A program made the position numbers and the translations under genes. DNA of 64,000 nt from Ascidia mentula. Its lineage: Eukaryota > Chordata > Ascidiacea > Phlebobranchia > Ascidiidae. The stretch spans positions 15,252,001-15,316,000 of the forward strand of contig OX387198.1 of NCBI GenBank assembly GCA_947561715.1. The letters run 5' to 3'. This document shows, in pieces, positions 12,671 to 24,957 of this stretch (positions are counted from its first letter, which is position 1; each line of letters starts with the position of its first letter). The notes below the pieces were generated by a model. That model was not told where the DNA came from and made no database searches. It was given only the letters and a program-made list of their open reading frames with translations.

Positions 12671-13895
12671 AATAGACAGACAGCCACATGAGCTCTTTCT
12701 GATATTTTTGACTTCACAACACGTTTGGGTCTTACACACATATGTAGCATATTAGCTTTAACGTTGACACCCTAGAACAGTGGATTTTCATGGGTTCGAT
12801 TTTTGCTTGTAACTCCATTGTTTGAAAAAGATATGCATTGCTCAATTGGCACTCTCTTTCAATACAGACCTCAGGTATATTTTCGATGCACTTATATATC
12901 AAAACAAACTGTTAGGATTTTGTGCCAGTTACTTCAGTATGTTTTTCGTCCGGTATTAGGAAAAACCGAAAACTTTTATTGCTCTTTTTTGTGGTAGTGA
13001 GCATTAAGTGATAACGAGATTAAAAAGCCGACACAGGACCGAACACCCGAATTTTATCAATTTCATGGTTTCCGATTGCTGATAAGTAAAGATCAGTTGA
13101 ATGTATTTCTATCGCCATATCGCAAGACTTTGAAGCAAACAGTTGGGAGGGGACCTGTTGATATCATTCTGATCTGTTTTGAAGAATGTTTCACTGACTT
13201 CTTTTGATTAAAGCACTCGACGGCGAATAAAACTCGGAAGAAAGTTGTGACAACAGACTCGCGTAGAAACATATACAAACTGATGTGATTTGATGTGATT
13301 AGTTTCCGTAGCTTCATGCGACTCCCACACTTTGTTTATCATTCTTTAATCCTACGAAGCGCAAGCTACACAGGCCGACAGTGGTATGATGAACTCTCAC
13401 TGGTTTATTTGATCTTACAAAACATATCAGTCTTACAAACTGATGCAAGTATTAACCTACTGTGACGTAAACATTGCAAACTTGTGTTTTCTGGAACCAA
13501 TACAGTTTAGATGACAAAATTTTGATACATAAGCTTCTGCAAGCACTCTCAGTAAACAAGATATAGTTGCTGGCCCAACAGGCCTGTGGAAATTATAGGG
13601 TTAACCATGCAAGTAAAACGGGCATTGAGAACTGTTGGCTAATAACAAACATTGTACCACGATTGGACATTATTGTTACGGTGGTTAGTAAAAGCCACAT
13701 GAGCAAGCACAACAGTTATTTTTATTGGTTGCTTGCAGATAGCAACACACATTAAATGCTTGTTGTATGTTTTCAAATTGCAGAATTTTTATTACTGCAA
13801 AACCTATAAGGGATCGCAAAAAAAATTAATCCTGTCAAAAAGAGGTCGTAAACGTTAAGTTGGGAAGCCTTGTGGTAAATGTTAAAAGTTTTGCA

Positions 13896-14005
13896 AACAT
13901 CGACACGAAACAAATACAAAGCAAGTCATGATTGGTTGGAGCTTTAAGCGACTCCCACGTTGTGTTTATCATTCAGCACATTACCAAGCGTAGGCAAAGG
14001 CATTA
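13896..14005 (+). repeat. Dispersed repeat, 3' fragment
   Basis: Shares ACGAAACAAATACAAAGCAAG, AAGCGACTCCCAC, TGTTTATCATTC and CCAAGCGTAGGC with the right part of copy 2. A more diverged fragment (ATGCGACTCCCACACTTTGT) lies at 13296-13360. Confidence 0.6.
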
Positions 14006-14282
14006 GTATTTAACCGTAAACAAAAATACAATTGCATTGCCTCGAGCGTTGTTACCTACTTGCATGTTGTTTCTTGTTTCAAACGAACAAACCAACCAGG
14101 CCTAAACGCATGCAGAATTTAGGATCAATGCGTGAAGTTGATGGCCTGTAACAGCATTCAAGGAAGATTTAATTTTAACAGGTGATCGAAATAAAGACAA
14201 GTTTCTTCTATTCTGTTTCAGTGGCTATAACTGGGTTAAGTTCATTTGGTCGAGATCTTTCGAAAAAGTGGACGAGTTCACA

Positions 14283-16433
14283 ATGGCTTTGGTCCGAGGT
14301 TTCCAAGCACTTCGTTTAACACCAACTGTGCTTAACACCCTTAAGCACTCTAGATCTACATCCAATCTTACCATTTTGTTGAAATCCAGGAACCTCAAAC
14401 CAATTGTAAGTTTCTGCCAAGAGATCAATCTTAAGCTTCCGCATAAGCACCATTTTAATTATATTGTGTTTTCAGATACCGGTGATTCGAAAACTATCAA
14501 CGGAAAACGCAACACCCATGGGTGCAGTCCTGATTCCGGTGATTACCATGGTCATTGGAGGCATACCGGGCTATTTTTCGTCGTGTTCGGTTTGGGGTCG
14601 ATAATAGTTCATTTATATGTTTACGTCGATCAGCAACGACATGAAGCAAAAACCGACGACATTCACGCAAAACTTGAGTTTGTTAATGATCAGGTAAATC
14701 AACAATTTTGGTTTCAACAAATCGGGCTGAAATTCGCGTTATTTTTAGATTCAAAACTTGTACGGGCCTTTGTATGGAAACCGCCTAGAAGAAAAATTAA
14801 CTTTTGATGGTGTAGTGGGCGATCAAAAAAGCCTGACAGCTTACCTGAAAACGGCTAAAGAAGATAAAAACAAAGATATGATTGACAAGTGGCGACAGTT
14901 TGTTTGGGAAACACTTTATCCACTTGATAAGAAGGTAAATATATTCATAAAGCGACTATACGCAAATACCTCGGTGCTTAAAAAGATATATGTGTGATAA
15001 AAAGAAATTCTATGAAAGGAAGCGTACCCCAGGAAAATTTGTGCAATGTTGCTCCAATGAAGCAACATTGTGTCAGTGTGTGTTTGATTAAAATTTGTTT
15101 TGGTGATGCTGTTTATTTTAAAATAGGCAAAGGAACTCATTCTCCAAAACGTTCATTTAATTGAAGGTGAATTTCCGGAGGAGTTCGTCACATTTTTGAG
15201 GCACTATGGAATACTTGGCTATGTGGTTCAGGTGTTGTATAGCCTGTGCTGTTCTTTAAGGCAGGGCATAGAAAAACAATATGACAACCAGGCTTTGAAA
15301 ATTACAAAAAAGGCCTTTGTTATATAGACCCCATATCAGTATTAAATCCCCAAAATCAAATTAACTGATGACAGCATGAGTTCTTGTCGAAACGTTTTTC
15401 AAACATGACATTCTCAAATTTTAAAGGTTATTGGCGTTAATACACATACGGCGTGATTTGCTTTTTTGCCCAAAACAATTCCTGTGGCTCGTGACCCATG
15501 AAGGTTCACTAGTACTATTTAGCTGCATTGGACAAAAGTAGCAGAAATCTGAGGATGTTCTATAAGACAGCAGAAACAAGCCCAGGGGGCTGCAAAAACA
15601 ACTTTCTTGTGGCAACGTTTCTCGCCATAGCATAGAAACGGGTAGGGGCATTAAATTGTAAGTTGGATGAGGTTTTTGTGACTCATATTTTCACTAATCA
15701 ACTTTTGCAGTCTTTTTTGCCAAAATAATGTCCGACCACAGGGTGAAATTCCTCCTGGGGGCGCTGTAAGCAACCATTCTGCAACAAATTTTGACCTGAA
15801 TGCGTAAGTACAAGGTGGACCTAACATGAAATGACTAATGATGGTATTTTTTGTACAATCCCTTGAACATTTTGATCCTTTTGCAACTAACTTTTTGACA
15901 ACACCCAACACCAACTGACTAGACGGCGATTCCCCAAGCAAAACTGTTTTAGTAGAAACGCCGAAATGCGGTCTATAGACACTATAACCGCCGAAAGACT
16001 GTCGGGGGTGCGATTAAATTTCATTAGTTAGCTTATTTTTGTCTTTAGGTGCAACACGCTTTCAGGCAAGTTGGGGAGCTTTATAAGTTCAATATTCTTT
16101 GCGAACATTCTACTGCTATTGCAATTTCAAGATTTATGTTATTAAATTATGGGTTGTTAAAGTCAAATCTAGAGTGCGTGTTTTTTGCGTTTTAACAAAG
16201 CTGTTGTTACATAGAGATGGAGCAAAGAAAACGGAAAAGTCAAAAAATCCAATGGTGAATTTTACGAAGAAGATTATAATGAAAGAGCAAATGCTTCTGG
16301 TGAGCAGGGACTCGATGCTGTGTTGGAACATGTGAAAACAAAACTGAAAGTGTTGAAAGATAGGCAATCCTACTTGCATGATAAGTTGTATTCTGGTACC
16401 TTACAAAATGACGAAACGTATTTTGCCCGTTAA
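14283..16433 (+). CDS. YGPL-family probable mitochondrial membrane protein, copy A
   Basis: Exons 14283-14405, 14476-14589, 14634-14693, 14749-14934, 15127-15231, 16215-16433; about 268 aa. The N-terminus (MALVRGFQALRLTP) is basic and amphipathic like a mitochondrial presequence, ending near RKLSTEN, which resembles an R-x-L-S/T processing site. A hydrophobic stretch (MGAVLIPVITMVIGGIPGYF) could be one membrane segment. Then come QRHEAKTDD, LYGPLYGNRL, KWRQFVWETLYPLD, a helix with HLIEGEFPEEF and FLRHYG, and a charged C-terminal helix. From memory this order (membrane segment, YGPL, W...PL, H.L...FP, W..G) resembles uncharacterised bacterial membrane proteins; I do not know a named family. 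The intron at 14590-14633 is only 44 nt; a donor at 14539 would also keep frame but removes the membrane segment. Paralogue of 22139-23970. Confidence 0.65.
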
Positions 16434-16921
16434 AAGCACATTCCTAATTGTGTGTCTATCTTTTGGTTAAATCAGTGCAATTTTTTGTTGGTTTGGGTGG
16501 TGTTGGTTAAACTTTGGTTTTGTGTGTGTTTCCAAAATCTGCCTTATATCGCAATGTATAGTAACCCGAACAAACTTGGTACCCAGATGACTAATAAAAT
16601 AATGCAGTGGATGAGTGCTGGTGAAGAATTAGATGTATCCCAACTCCGCTGCCTATAGTCGTGCACTGCATGCGCACCTTGATAATTCGACTCACTGCAA
16701 AGGCTATCCCAACTTTATTACCCGATTAAACACAACTTCATCAAGCTTAAAAAGAATAACTTTGCGAGAACGAACAATTTGCTGCAAACGCAAACGAACT
16801 GAGCAGAAATACCAGAAGTGGTTAAAGGAGCTGATTAGCCTACTCGCTTCACAATAATCTGTAGGAACATTTTGCTATACAGATTTATGGTTTTGCATGT
16901 TCTTTCATAATCTTCTAGTGC

Positions 16922-17429
16922 AAGCTGCAGACAGGGTGTGTACACGCACTGTTTCGACCTGTAAGGTCTCATCAGTGCAGCTGTTGAGTGGCACTGTGCT
17001 AGCTTTCACACTAGCAGGCACACTAGTCTCCACTTTGTGGTACCTTTCGGTCAACGTCGATCTGCAGGGTACCCTATACTAGGTACCGAACAACAGAGAC
17101 GACGAACCACTGTAGAGCGCACTATGGCCAAACGGAAATGCTTGGTAACCGCTTTTTTGCACATATATTACATTGGTGTTTTTTGCCTTTTGCACTATCG
17201 GTTACCAAGCAGTTCCGTTTGGCCATAGTGCGCTCCACAGTGGTTCGTCGTCTCTGTTGTTCGGTACCTAGTACAGGGTACCCTGCAGATCGACGTTGAC
17301 CGAAAGGTACCACAAAGTGGAGACTAGTGTGCCTGCTAGTGTGAAAGCTAGCACAGTGCCACTCAACAGCTGCACTGATGAGACCTTACAGGTCGAAACA
17401 GTGCGTGTAGACACCCTGTCTGCAGCTTT
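16922..17429. mobile_element. Large foldback element, 230-bp arms
   Basis: Left arm 16922-17151 and right arm 17199-17429 are near-perfect reverse complements around a 47-bp centre. The outer end AAGCTGCAGACAG and the block TTTCGACCT..AAGGTCTCATCAGTGCAGCTG are shared with 31129-31281, 39784-40025 and fragments at 21663-21737 and 20681-20712. Open frames inside are mirror images of each other and are not genes. Confidence 0.85.
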
Positions 17430-17837
17430 GCAATATTATGGCTTTTTTGCACTTATAGTGGAAATTTTCGACAATTAATTTACTTTCAGAAATTATACCT
17501 AGTAATTGACCAATAAATTCCTTCTGGAGAGTCAAAAGGCGCTGCGTTGATTTGTTACACACTTCATCTGATGCACTGCAGATTGCAAAAGTCATACAAA
17601 ATTTAAAGTAGCCTTGAAGCTGTACAACGTTTCTGAAAACTGCCCGGATACGTAAGAAGTAATAAAGAGGCCCTATATAAAGGGCCTGCGATCTTGTCTT
17701 GCTATGCAAAAGCTTAGTATAACTTCTACGATGTGTGATTACGGTGGTGGAGATCCTCTACGTAAGTGAAGGTCGGCTGACAAGTTGTGTGCTTGCGCAC
17801 CAGTGTACCTTGGCCACAACATACCCTGTGAAACCAC

Positions 17838-18036
17838 TGAGCTCCTGTAGCTTAGTTGGCAGAGCGTTGGGACAGGGTAGCCTAGGGTTATGAGTTCAAA
17901 CTTCACCGGGAGCTTGATTGTTCAGATCTCGCTCCGACATGTCGGGCTGATCCACCTTGGCTGCAATGCCTTGGCTGCGAAGCCCGTGAACTATATGAAG
18001 TTATAATGAGGTTATGCGAGCTAAATAAACCTTGGT
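17838..18036 (+). mobile_element. tRNA-derived SINE
   Basis: The head (17841-17913) resembles a tRNA: GCTCCTG pairs with CGGGAGC, an A-box-like TAGCTTAGTTGGCAGAGCG follows, and a B-box-like GAGTTCAAACTTC comes before the 3' stem. The anticodon arm does not fold properly, so it is not a functional tRNA. The tail contains TTGGCTGCAATGCCTTGGCTGC, a block that recurs at 55881-55938 and, on the minus strand, near 61502-61530. Confidence 0.7.
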
Positions 18037-18294
18037 AGTTTTTAAGTTTTTTTACTTGAGCAAATTGTTTGGGTGATTCGTATTCTCTCTGACCCTACTG
18101 TAGCCGATTTAAGGCAAAATTACGCGTTAGTTCAATGTGATCAAGTTTTTGTTTTTAATTCATTATTAACAATACAATTCGTTCTCATTAGCTACGTCGC
18201 TTCGTTGCATGCAATACTGTTCAGCTAAAAACACAAGTTAAGGTTTGATATTGGAGAAAAGACTTTTGTTATATACTTTTCGGTCGTCTTTGTC

Positions 18295-18456
18295 ATGAAG
18301 TGTAAAGAGAGCATTCCAAAAAACTTCTCCTATCTTTTGTTTATTGTTGTGATGACGGAGTTCTTCAGCATTCTTGTCGAGACACCAAGAAGCGAATTAT
18401 CTGACATAATTAAACACACAAATCCCGAAATCAATTGTATCGTCGATAGTCATTGA
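18295..18456 (+). CDS. Hypothetical 53-aa leader-like peptide
   Basis: A 53-codon open frame begins with a basic N-terminus and a hydrophobic run (FSYLLFIVVMTEFFSILV), like a signal peptide, followed by an acidic tail with one cysteine. The motif AATCCCGAAATC occurs both inside it and just after its stop, where a second short frame begins with the same NPEI. No family is recognised and it may be chance. Confidence 0.15.
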   Translation: MKCKESIPKNFSYLLFIVVMTEFFSILVETPRSELSDIIKHTNPEINCIVDSH

Positions 18457-20680
18457 AAATCCCGAAATCCATGATTTGTCGTGCACAATAGAGGAAACGT
18501 CAAAATGCGACTACAGGAATCAGCCAGTGCAAATCGATGACCGACGAATCTGACGTAAACAAAGATCTTACACTGGTGCTGGTCGTCTTTTCCTCCTTTT
18601 TGGAGTTCTTGGAATGTAATTGCATGCACAATTTCAGGAATGCAGCATTTGGCATTGTTTCCTGTGAGAAAAAACTTGCCCCGAGTGATGATCGAATTTA
18701 CGCGCTGCCTAATGCGCCATCGAGGCTAGTTCAATTAATAAGAACAATCCTGTACTTTTTCCAGTACTTTACGTAAAGACAACCATTTTGCTTTACTATC
18801 GCTTTATTCGGTTTAAATTATTCAAATAATGACAGAGAGCCTTTTCCAATTTGCTAAAATCACGGTAATCTTACCGACATTTGCAATGAACAACAATGTG
18901 TTTTTCGTATTCCTTTCATGGGTGCGCGAAGGTTGATTTGAAAACCAAAACTGCTACAGGAGTTGAATTTTCTATCAAAGGATCTGTTTCACGGAAAAGT
19001 GGACCACGAACCACAATTAGAATTTTTTGAAATAGCTGGTGCATTAAATACATCAGAAATGATTTGTTTATAAATTTCTTGCGTGTACAAACAACTTTGC
19101 CAACTAAAAAAAAACCGTCTAAATAAAAAAAAAATACAATGCGTAAACGAGAAAGGATGAAGGAACTATTGGTTTTTTGACCGGCATTATCAATTTTGTC
19201 AAAAGTTTAGGTTGTCTTCTTTAACTATTTCAGTGTGCTGTGATTCGATAAAGACGTTATCGTTTTCTCGGACGCGACCCTGATTAACAACTTATATAAC
19301 ATGGAACTTCCTTGTGTTTCCAAGAATAACTGATCACTATCTTCTTTTTTGCTTACTAAACAGACTAAAAATATTAAGGCACATAAACTTTAGAACAGTG
19401 ATTCTAAACCGGTGGAAAATTAAAGGGCTGTAGGTTAGTAATTAGTCGGCAACGAAATATACAAAAGTAGTTGAAAGAGAAAAGTTATTTTCCGTATTCA
19501 CGGTGTGTCGTACACTCATTGGCAATTGGTCACGTGATGCGGTAAAAATGCAATACTTTAAATCTACATATCAAAATTTTAGCACTAGTTGGAAATACGG
19601 TTTGAAAGAGGAATATCAGAACAATAAAGAACCACTGGTTAAGAATATCGGATTTAAATATGAACAAGTCGCATTGCTGCAAAGTTTATTACTGATTTGG
19701 GAGCGTTTTTTTACACCAACCCAAATAAAGTTCAGCCAAAATTGGTAAAAGCCATTCAGATCTAAAAGTGGCATTAATTGACCTGTCACCATCCTGGGTT
19801 GTTTTTTTTTGCAGAATTACTTGTGGCAATTGTAAGTCAACTATACATATACAATTTGGGACAAAAGAGACAGAGTGTATACGCTTATATATAACAAGAA
19901 TTCGTTTTTAAAGTGCATATGACACGGTCATGGCAACTTTGCGTAAAACTGAAGGTACATCTACAACAAACATATGTAGAAAACGGCAAGAAAAGTAGCT
20001 GCGACCAAACATCGTAAACCTTTTTCGCTGAGGCGAAATTGACATCACACAGGGCGCTCGCATCGAAAAAATGCATTGTACACAAAGAAGAAGCCGCCTT
20101 ATATCGAATAGTTTCAAACATAGGAGAATCCACAGATTACGTTACCTCGAAGGTCTGGACAAGGTGTTACATCACACAAAAATATGTCACTGTGACGTCA
20201 CAAACCAAAGGCTTATTTGTCCCTGGTTAACGGACGACCAAAGGGTATAGCTGCAACGTCATTACTCTGTACTTCGATAAGACGGGGATGGTGCGTTTCA
20301 ATGCTCAGTGACATTGCATGACGTCATTTTAGGTGTGATGTCATAACTTTAACTTCACCTTTGTGTTGACTTTAATTTGATGATTCCAACATTTCTAGTT
20401 ACGAACTATATTGCGAAAAATACATTAGTGGTTGATTGTGGCAAATTAATCAATTCATTTATGATGTGAACTCGTAGGCAACGCTACTGACGGACAAAAA
20501 GTGGCAGTATGACAGAATAACAGTGTTACGTTGCATAATCAGCTAATTTGGTCGGTTTTTTGGAGGTCTTTGCCAGCTTTAAAATTTAATCAACCTACTT
20601 CTATCTTTTGCTGTGAATGGACAAAACGACACCCTGTCCCAGTAACTGTTTTATTATTACACAACTAAATAAGCCATATT

Positions 20681-20712
20681 AGGTCGAAACAGCGGCCATC
20701 TGTCTTCAGCTC
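20681..20712 (-). repeat. Fragment of AAGCTGCAGACAG foldback family
   Basis: AGGTCGAAACAGCGGCCATCTGTCTTCAGCT matches the right terminus of the element at 39784-40025 with a few changes. Only this end piece is present. Confidence 0.55.
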
Positions 20713-21662
20713 AAATTAACATCAAAATATGTTTGTTGTTTGTTGCAATGCTTGCGCATAAGGCTGGCTACCAGCACTCGCACGACCAAAGCGCCTTTTA
20801 TGACGTCACGCAACAATAATCTCACTTTCGCACGCAGCGGTAAAAATGCGACTTTGATCAGCTGTATCTCAGAAACAAGTCGCTGTATCACCCTACTTTT
20901 TCGCCAAAAATGTTTCAAAGTTATGAACATCTCTTAGTAATAATTAACATGTTTTATTTTTCCGTGTCACCTGCACTTTAAAGGTCAAGCAGTTTCATGT
21001 GGAAATAAAATCGTACAGCAAACGCGCACACAATATTAAAACGATGCACCAGTGATTCGCGATGCATACCATTTGTGAACCTTTGGTATAATAAATGCAA
21101 ATAATCATTTTCGACCGTAGCTACTGAACCCCTCCCTGATGACATTTTAATTTTAATGATTCCTATTTTTACATTAACTCTGCAGCCAAACAAAAAGTTA
21201 ATCAAACAGGTCTTTTGGTAAACCGACGAGGTCATGAACTGTGCAGAGGTTATATGCTACGCAAGTCTGTCGAAATACGGCTCAACAATAGGACATGCCT
21301 TCAATGTACCAGTGCTTCTTTAACTAGCTTTTCATACTTCGGTGGTACAAAAATGTGTGTATAAACGTATAATGTCCAAATATTTTGCTCCCCCACTTCA
21401 TTACATTTGAGCCTAATTACGTCGACAATTAAAAATATGCTATTGCACCATATGACGTCAGTCAAGCAGTAGCCTAATGAGTAAAATACGTTAATGAAGC
21501 CGCCAAAATTAGCTTCTCACCGAAGTCGAAAAAGTCCAAGTCGATTTATAACAGTTTGTTTTTCTGCTGCCCTGCCTATGTATGGTCAAATACCGGTGTG
21601 GTCAAAAATAATTAAACGAGTAAAAAAAGAACCACTTGCTTGAGATTGCCCATTGTATGTTC

Positions 21663-21737
21663 AATGAGAGCTACAGACGGGGTGCACACACTGTTTCGAC
21701 CTGTAAGTTCTCATCAGTGCGGCTGTTGATTATTATG
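21663..21737 (+). repeat. Fragment of AAGCTGCAGACAG foldback family
   Basis: Matches the left end of the 16922-17429 element (CACTGTTTCGACCTGTAAG, TCTCATCAGTGCGGCTGTTG) with several substitutions. No opposite arm follows, so it is a solo terminus. Confidence 0.65.
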
Positions 21738-22138
21738 TTTTTTGCCCACTGCATATTTAGCTACGCACGTACAGCAACACGGCCATATACTTGGCCTAGT
21801 CGAGGATACATCATAACAAAAAGCGACAAGAAGACAACGCTTATTAAGTTTGAGGCAAAATATTCAGGTCGTAAAATAAAATAAAAAAGAGTCTGGATAA
21901 AATAATAAAAAATTTTGGCAGTTTTAAGAGCTTTAAAGCCTAAAACTCATTTGATGACTTAAATCCATGACATCCGTGTTTAAAAGCTTGGGAACTACTC
22001 ACAGCGGGTGCCCTGGTGCAAGTTTGGAAGTAGTAATTAAGTGATGAATTTAACATGGAAAGTTGTTTTGATTATTTTGTTTCAGTACAGCGGTTGGGTT
22101 TTGTCGAGAGTCTTTTTGTAAAACAAAGTTTGTACAAA

Positions 22139-23970
22139 ATGGCTTTGGTTCGATTTTTTCAGACAGTGCGTGTAATTTCAACGGTTCGAAAACAAATCCT
22201 GGATCCTCCATTTAGCACGCTTATCCATAGACCCTCGAGCATTTTGGGTCAATCTAGGAAACTTAACCCAAATGTTAGTTTATGAAAAATTCTATTTGTG
22301 TACCTTTCTTTTGATGTTTTTGCTTTAATTTTGCCTTGTCTGTTTAGCTTCAGTCATATCGAAATATATCAACAGGAAACCTTTTCAAACCCATTATTCA
22401 ATTCGCACAAAGTTTCTTCAGACAGAGACGCGAAGCAAAAACCAACGATATTCGCACAAAAATAGAATTGGTCAATGAACAGGTGAATTTCAATATATTT
22501 TTGAACATCTTGGCAAGACAGTCGCATTATTTTCAGATTCAACACTTGTACGGGCCTTTGTACGGAAACCGTCTTGTGGAAAAACTAGTTTTTAATGGTG
22601 TTGTGGGTTTTCAAAAAAGCCTGACAGCTTACCTGAAAAATGCTAAGGAAAATAGCGACAATGAAATGATTTACAAGTGGCGGCAGTTTGTTTGGGAAAC
22701 ACTTTATCCACTTGATACAAAGGTAAGCTAAATGTAAAACCAATGAAAATCTCCAGGTGCTCCATGTCATTTTTTCTATCAGAACTTGATCTTTATTAAA
22801 CAGTGTTATCATCCTTAAAAGGACACTAGCCTCAACAATTAGTAAGTTTACGTGCGGAAGTATATACCCCATAATAATAAAAATATTAGAATCTTACTTT
22901 TTAGCACTACAGCGTTATATACATATTTTAAGAAACCTCTTGCTTTTTGAACCCCATGGCTACTCAAACTAAGTTATAACTTTTAGCTTTTTGGATCGTA
23001 GAACAAAATAATGAGAGGCGCTCCTTCAAAGCTGTGCGGTTATGCAAAAGGCCTGTCAGCTTGAACGCAGTTTTTATACTTTTTTTATTTTTCTCTTAAA
23101 TCTTACATGTGGGTTTGGAAATATTTGTGTTGTTTGCAACAGTGATGTGGTTGATGTGGTAACGCAGTGTATTTTGATTAAAGGCCAAAAATCTCATCCT
23201 CAAAAATGCCCACTTGATTGAAGGCCAGTTCCCCGAAGAGTTTAATACCTTTCTACGGCACTATGGAAAACTTTGCTTTGTTGTTCAGGTATTGTATGCT
23301 GTTATTTGAAAACTAGGGTTTAGATTGATAACAGTGTGTTGATACTGCGAGAAAATGAAGTTGATAATTCGTCTGGTTTAATGTATTGTTTCCTGTCGCT
23401 CATGAACGACAGTGACCAGCTATCACACAACTTTAAAAAAAATATATAAATGTAAGGTTAATTAATCTTCAATCTTGTTTTAAACAACTTTCCACTACGA
23501 ATGCAACAAGGAAAATTAAGCAGGGCTGCACAACATTAGGAACAAGTACAAAATTTGAAAATGACGCTCAGGGCTATCCCGTTATTTGCCAACGTGCTTT
23601 GTGTGAAACATCACCATCAGTCTTGGGAGACATCGTCTCAAACAAAACGTCATACAATTTCTGACATAGCTTATACATAAGTTGTTCACTTGTAAAATAA
23701 AACAATGATAACTGAAGTCATATAGCGCCCTGCATTCGAGTTTAACCAAAATAAATGTTGCAGAACTGGAGCAAAGAACACGGGAAACTGATAAAAAAGA
23801 CCAATGGTGATTTTTTAGCGGAGGGGTTTCTAGAGAGAACAAATGCATCTGGTGAGAAGGGGCTCGATGATGTTTTGGAACACGTAAAAACAAAGTTGGA
23901 AGACTTAAAGAAAAACCAAACAAACTTATATGATCAGTTGTATTCAGATTCTCGAAAAATGATGCCATAG
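22139..23970 (+). CDS. YGPL-family probable mitochondrial protein, copy B
   Basis: Exons 22139-22273, 22348-22482, 22537-22722, 23184-23288, 23764-23970; 255 aa. Exon sizes of the YGPL exon (186 nt) and the following exon (105 nt) are identical to copy A at 14283-16433, showing gene duplication. The N-terminus MALVRFFQTVRVISTVRKQI is basic and amphipathic, with RNISTGN as a possible presequence cleavage region. Conserved core: REAKTND, LYGPLYGNRL, KSLTAYLKNAKE, WRQFVWETLYPLD, HLIEGQFPEEF, FLRHYGK, NWSKEHGK, GLDDVLEHVKTKLEDLKK. Unlike copy A it has no clear membrane segment before the REAKTND motif; residues 60-70 are only mildly hydrophobic. The function is unknown to me. Mitochondrial location is inference from the N-terminus. 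Confidence 0.75.
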
Positions 23971-24957
23971 AACAGCTATAATCTGCAAGTTAGCATAAAT
24001 ATTACTTTTCTGGACATGTCCCCATAATATGATTTGTCCCGACCAAAACGCATAGTTTTTAATGTTAGATTAATTATTTGAAAGAAACGTGTCCGTATCT
24101 CGTCATTTGCCCCTGTACGAATTTGGAGATGCGTTTTTTGGTTCAAGTAAAAGTTTGAACAAATTATGTTTTTAAATGCAAAGATGGCGAGTATAAGTAT
24201 AATTCATATTCATTTTCTCGTCTTTTTCTGTTTCTCGTCTTATCCTCTGACCCCAGACGAATAATTCCTTATTGTGTGTTTGCAGTATTTTTTTGGGTTG
24301 ACAATTAGACACTATTTTGAAACAATCTTCTGAAAAAATGAAAACAATTGTTTTTCTTTATTTCATGATTGCCACTGACATAATTACACTTACATCTTGT
24401 TCCTAAAAATACGGACGGTTTGGATTTTTGCTGCAGCTACCTAGTCTAATGCTGTTACTCAATACCCAGTGCTTGTTTCGCTCAATCCCATTTTCGTGTA
24501 TAAATCCAAACGACAAAGCACAATTCCAAGTCCGATTCGGTGTCCATATCCGAAATCGACCGAATATTTAAATGTATCTAGACTGTACTGTCTGACCGAA
24601 TCCAAATATTCGACACATATACAACCACATAAACTGAAGTGAGAAATTCGGCTTGTTATAATTCGACACCTTTTAAAGTTTTGTTTCAACTTGGTGTTTT
24701 GAAACTGCTTTCTATTCTTTTACATTTACACCCCGTCTTTCTGACGCCATCGCTAGTTATTTCGCTTGCGTTACGTCTTTTAACTTGCATTACTTCTTCT
24801 AAGTCTCGACTCTTTCCACAAATAAACAGATCATGCCTTTATTTTGGTCTCATAGACCAGCATAGATCTCGGTTTTGTTCTGACAGGACTGTAGGCATCA
24901 TGGTGTCTCACTGGGTCTTTCTTGACAGTGTTGATGTCGGGTCTTCGTCAATGGGAG

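Larger units (their letters stand above)
11337..14282. other. Intergenic region with repeat copies
   Basis: About 2.9 kb between the NLR gene and the first YGPL-family gene. It holds repeat copies at 12248-12670, 13296-13360 and 13896-14005. No exon or RNA gene was recognised. Confidence 0.6.
16434..22138. other. Repeat-rich spacer between paralogues
   Basis: About 5.7 kb. It holds a 508-bp foldback (16922-17429), a tRNA-derived SINE (17838-18036), and fragments of the same foldback family at 20681-20712 and 21663-21737. A small leader-like open frame at 18295-18456 is listed separately. The rest shows no recognisable exon. Confidence 0.6.

Noticed and set aside
17037..17313. Open frames on both strands with identical N-termini (MVPFGQRRSAGYP...)
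   Set aside because: They are mirror images produced by the arms of the 16922-17429 foldback, not genes.
17841..17913. Functional tRNA gene
   Set aside because: Acceptor stem and boxes fit, but no 5-bp anticodon stem with a 7-base loop can be formed, and it is fused to a repeated tail, so it is a SINE head.
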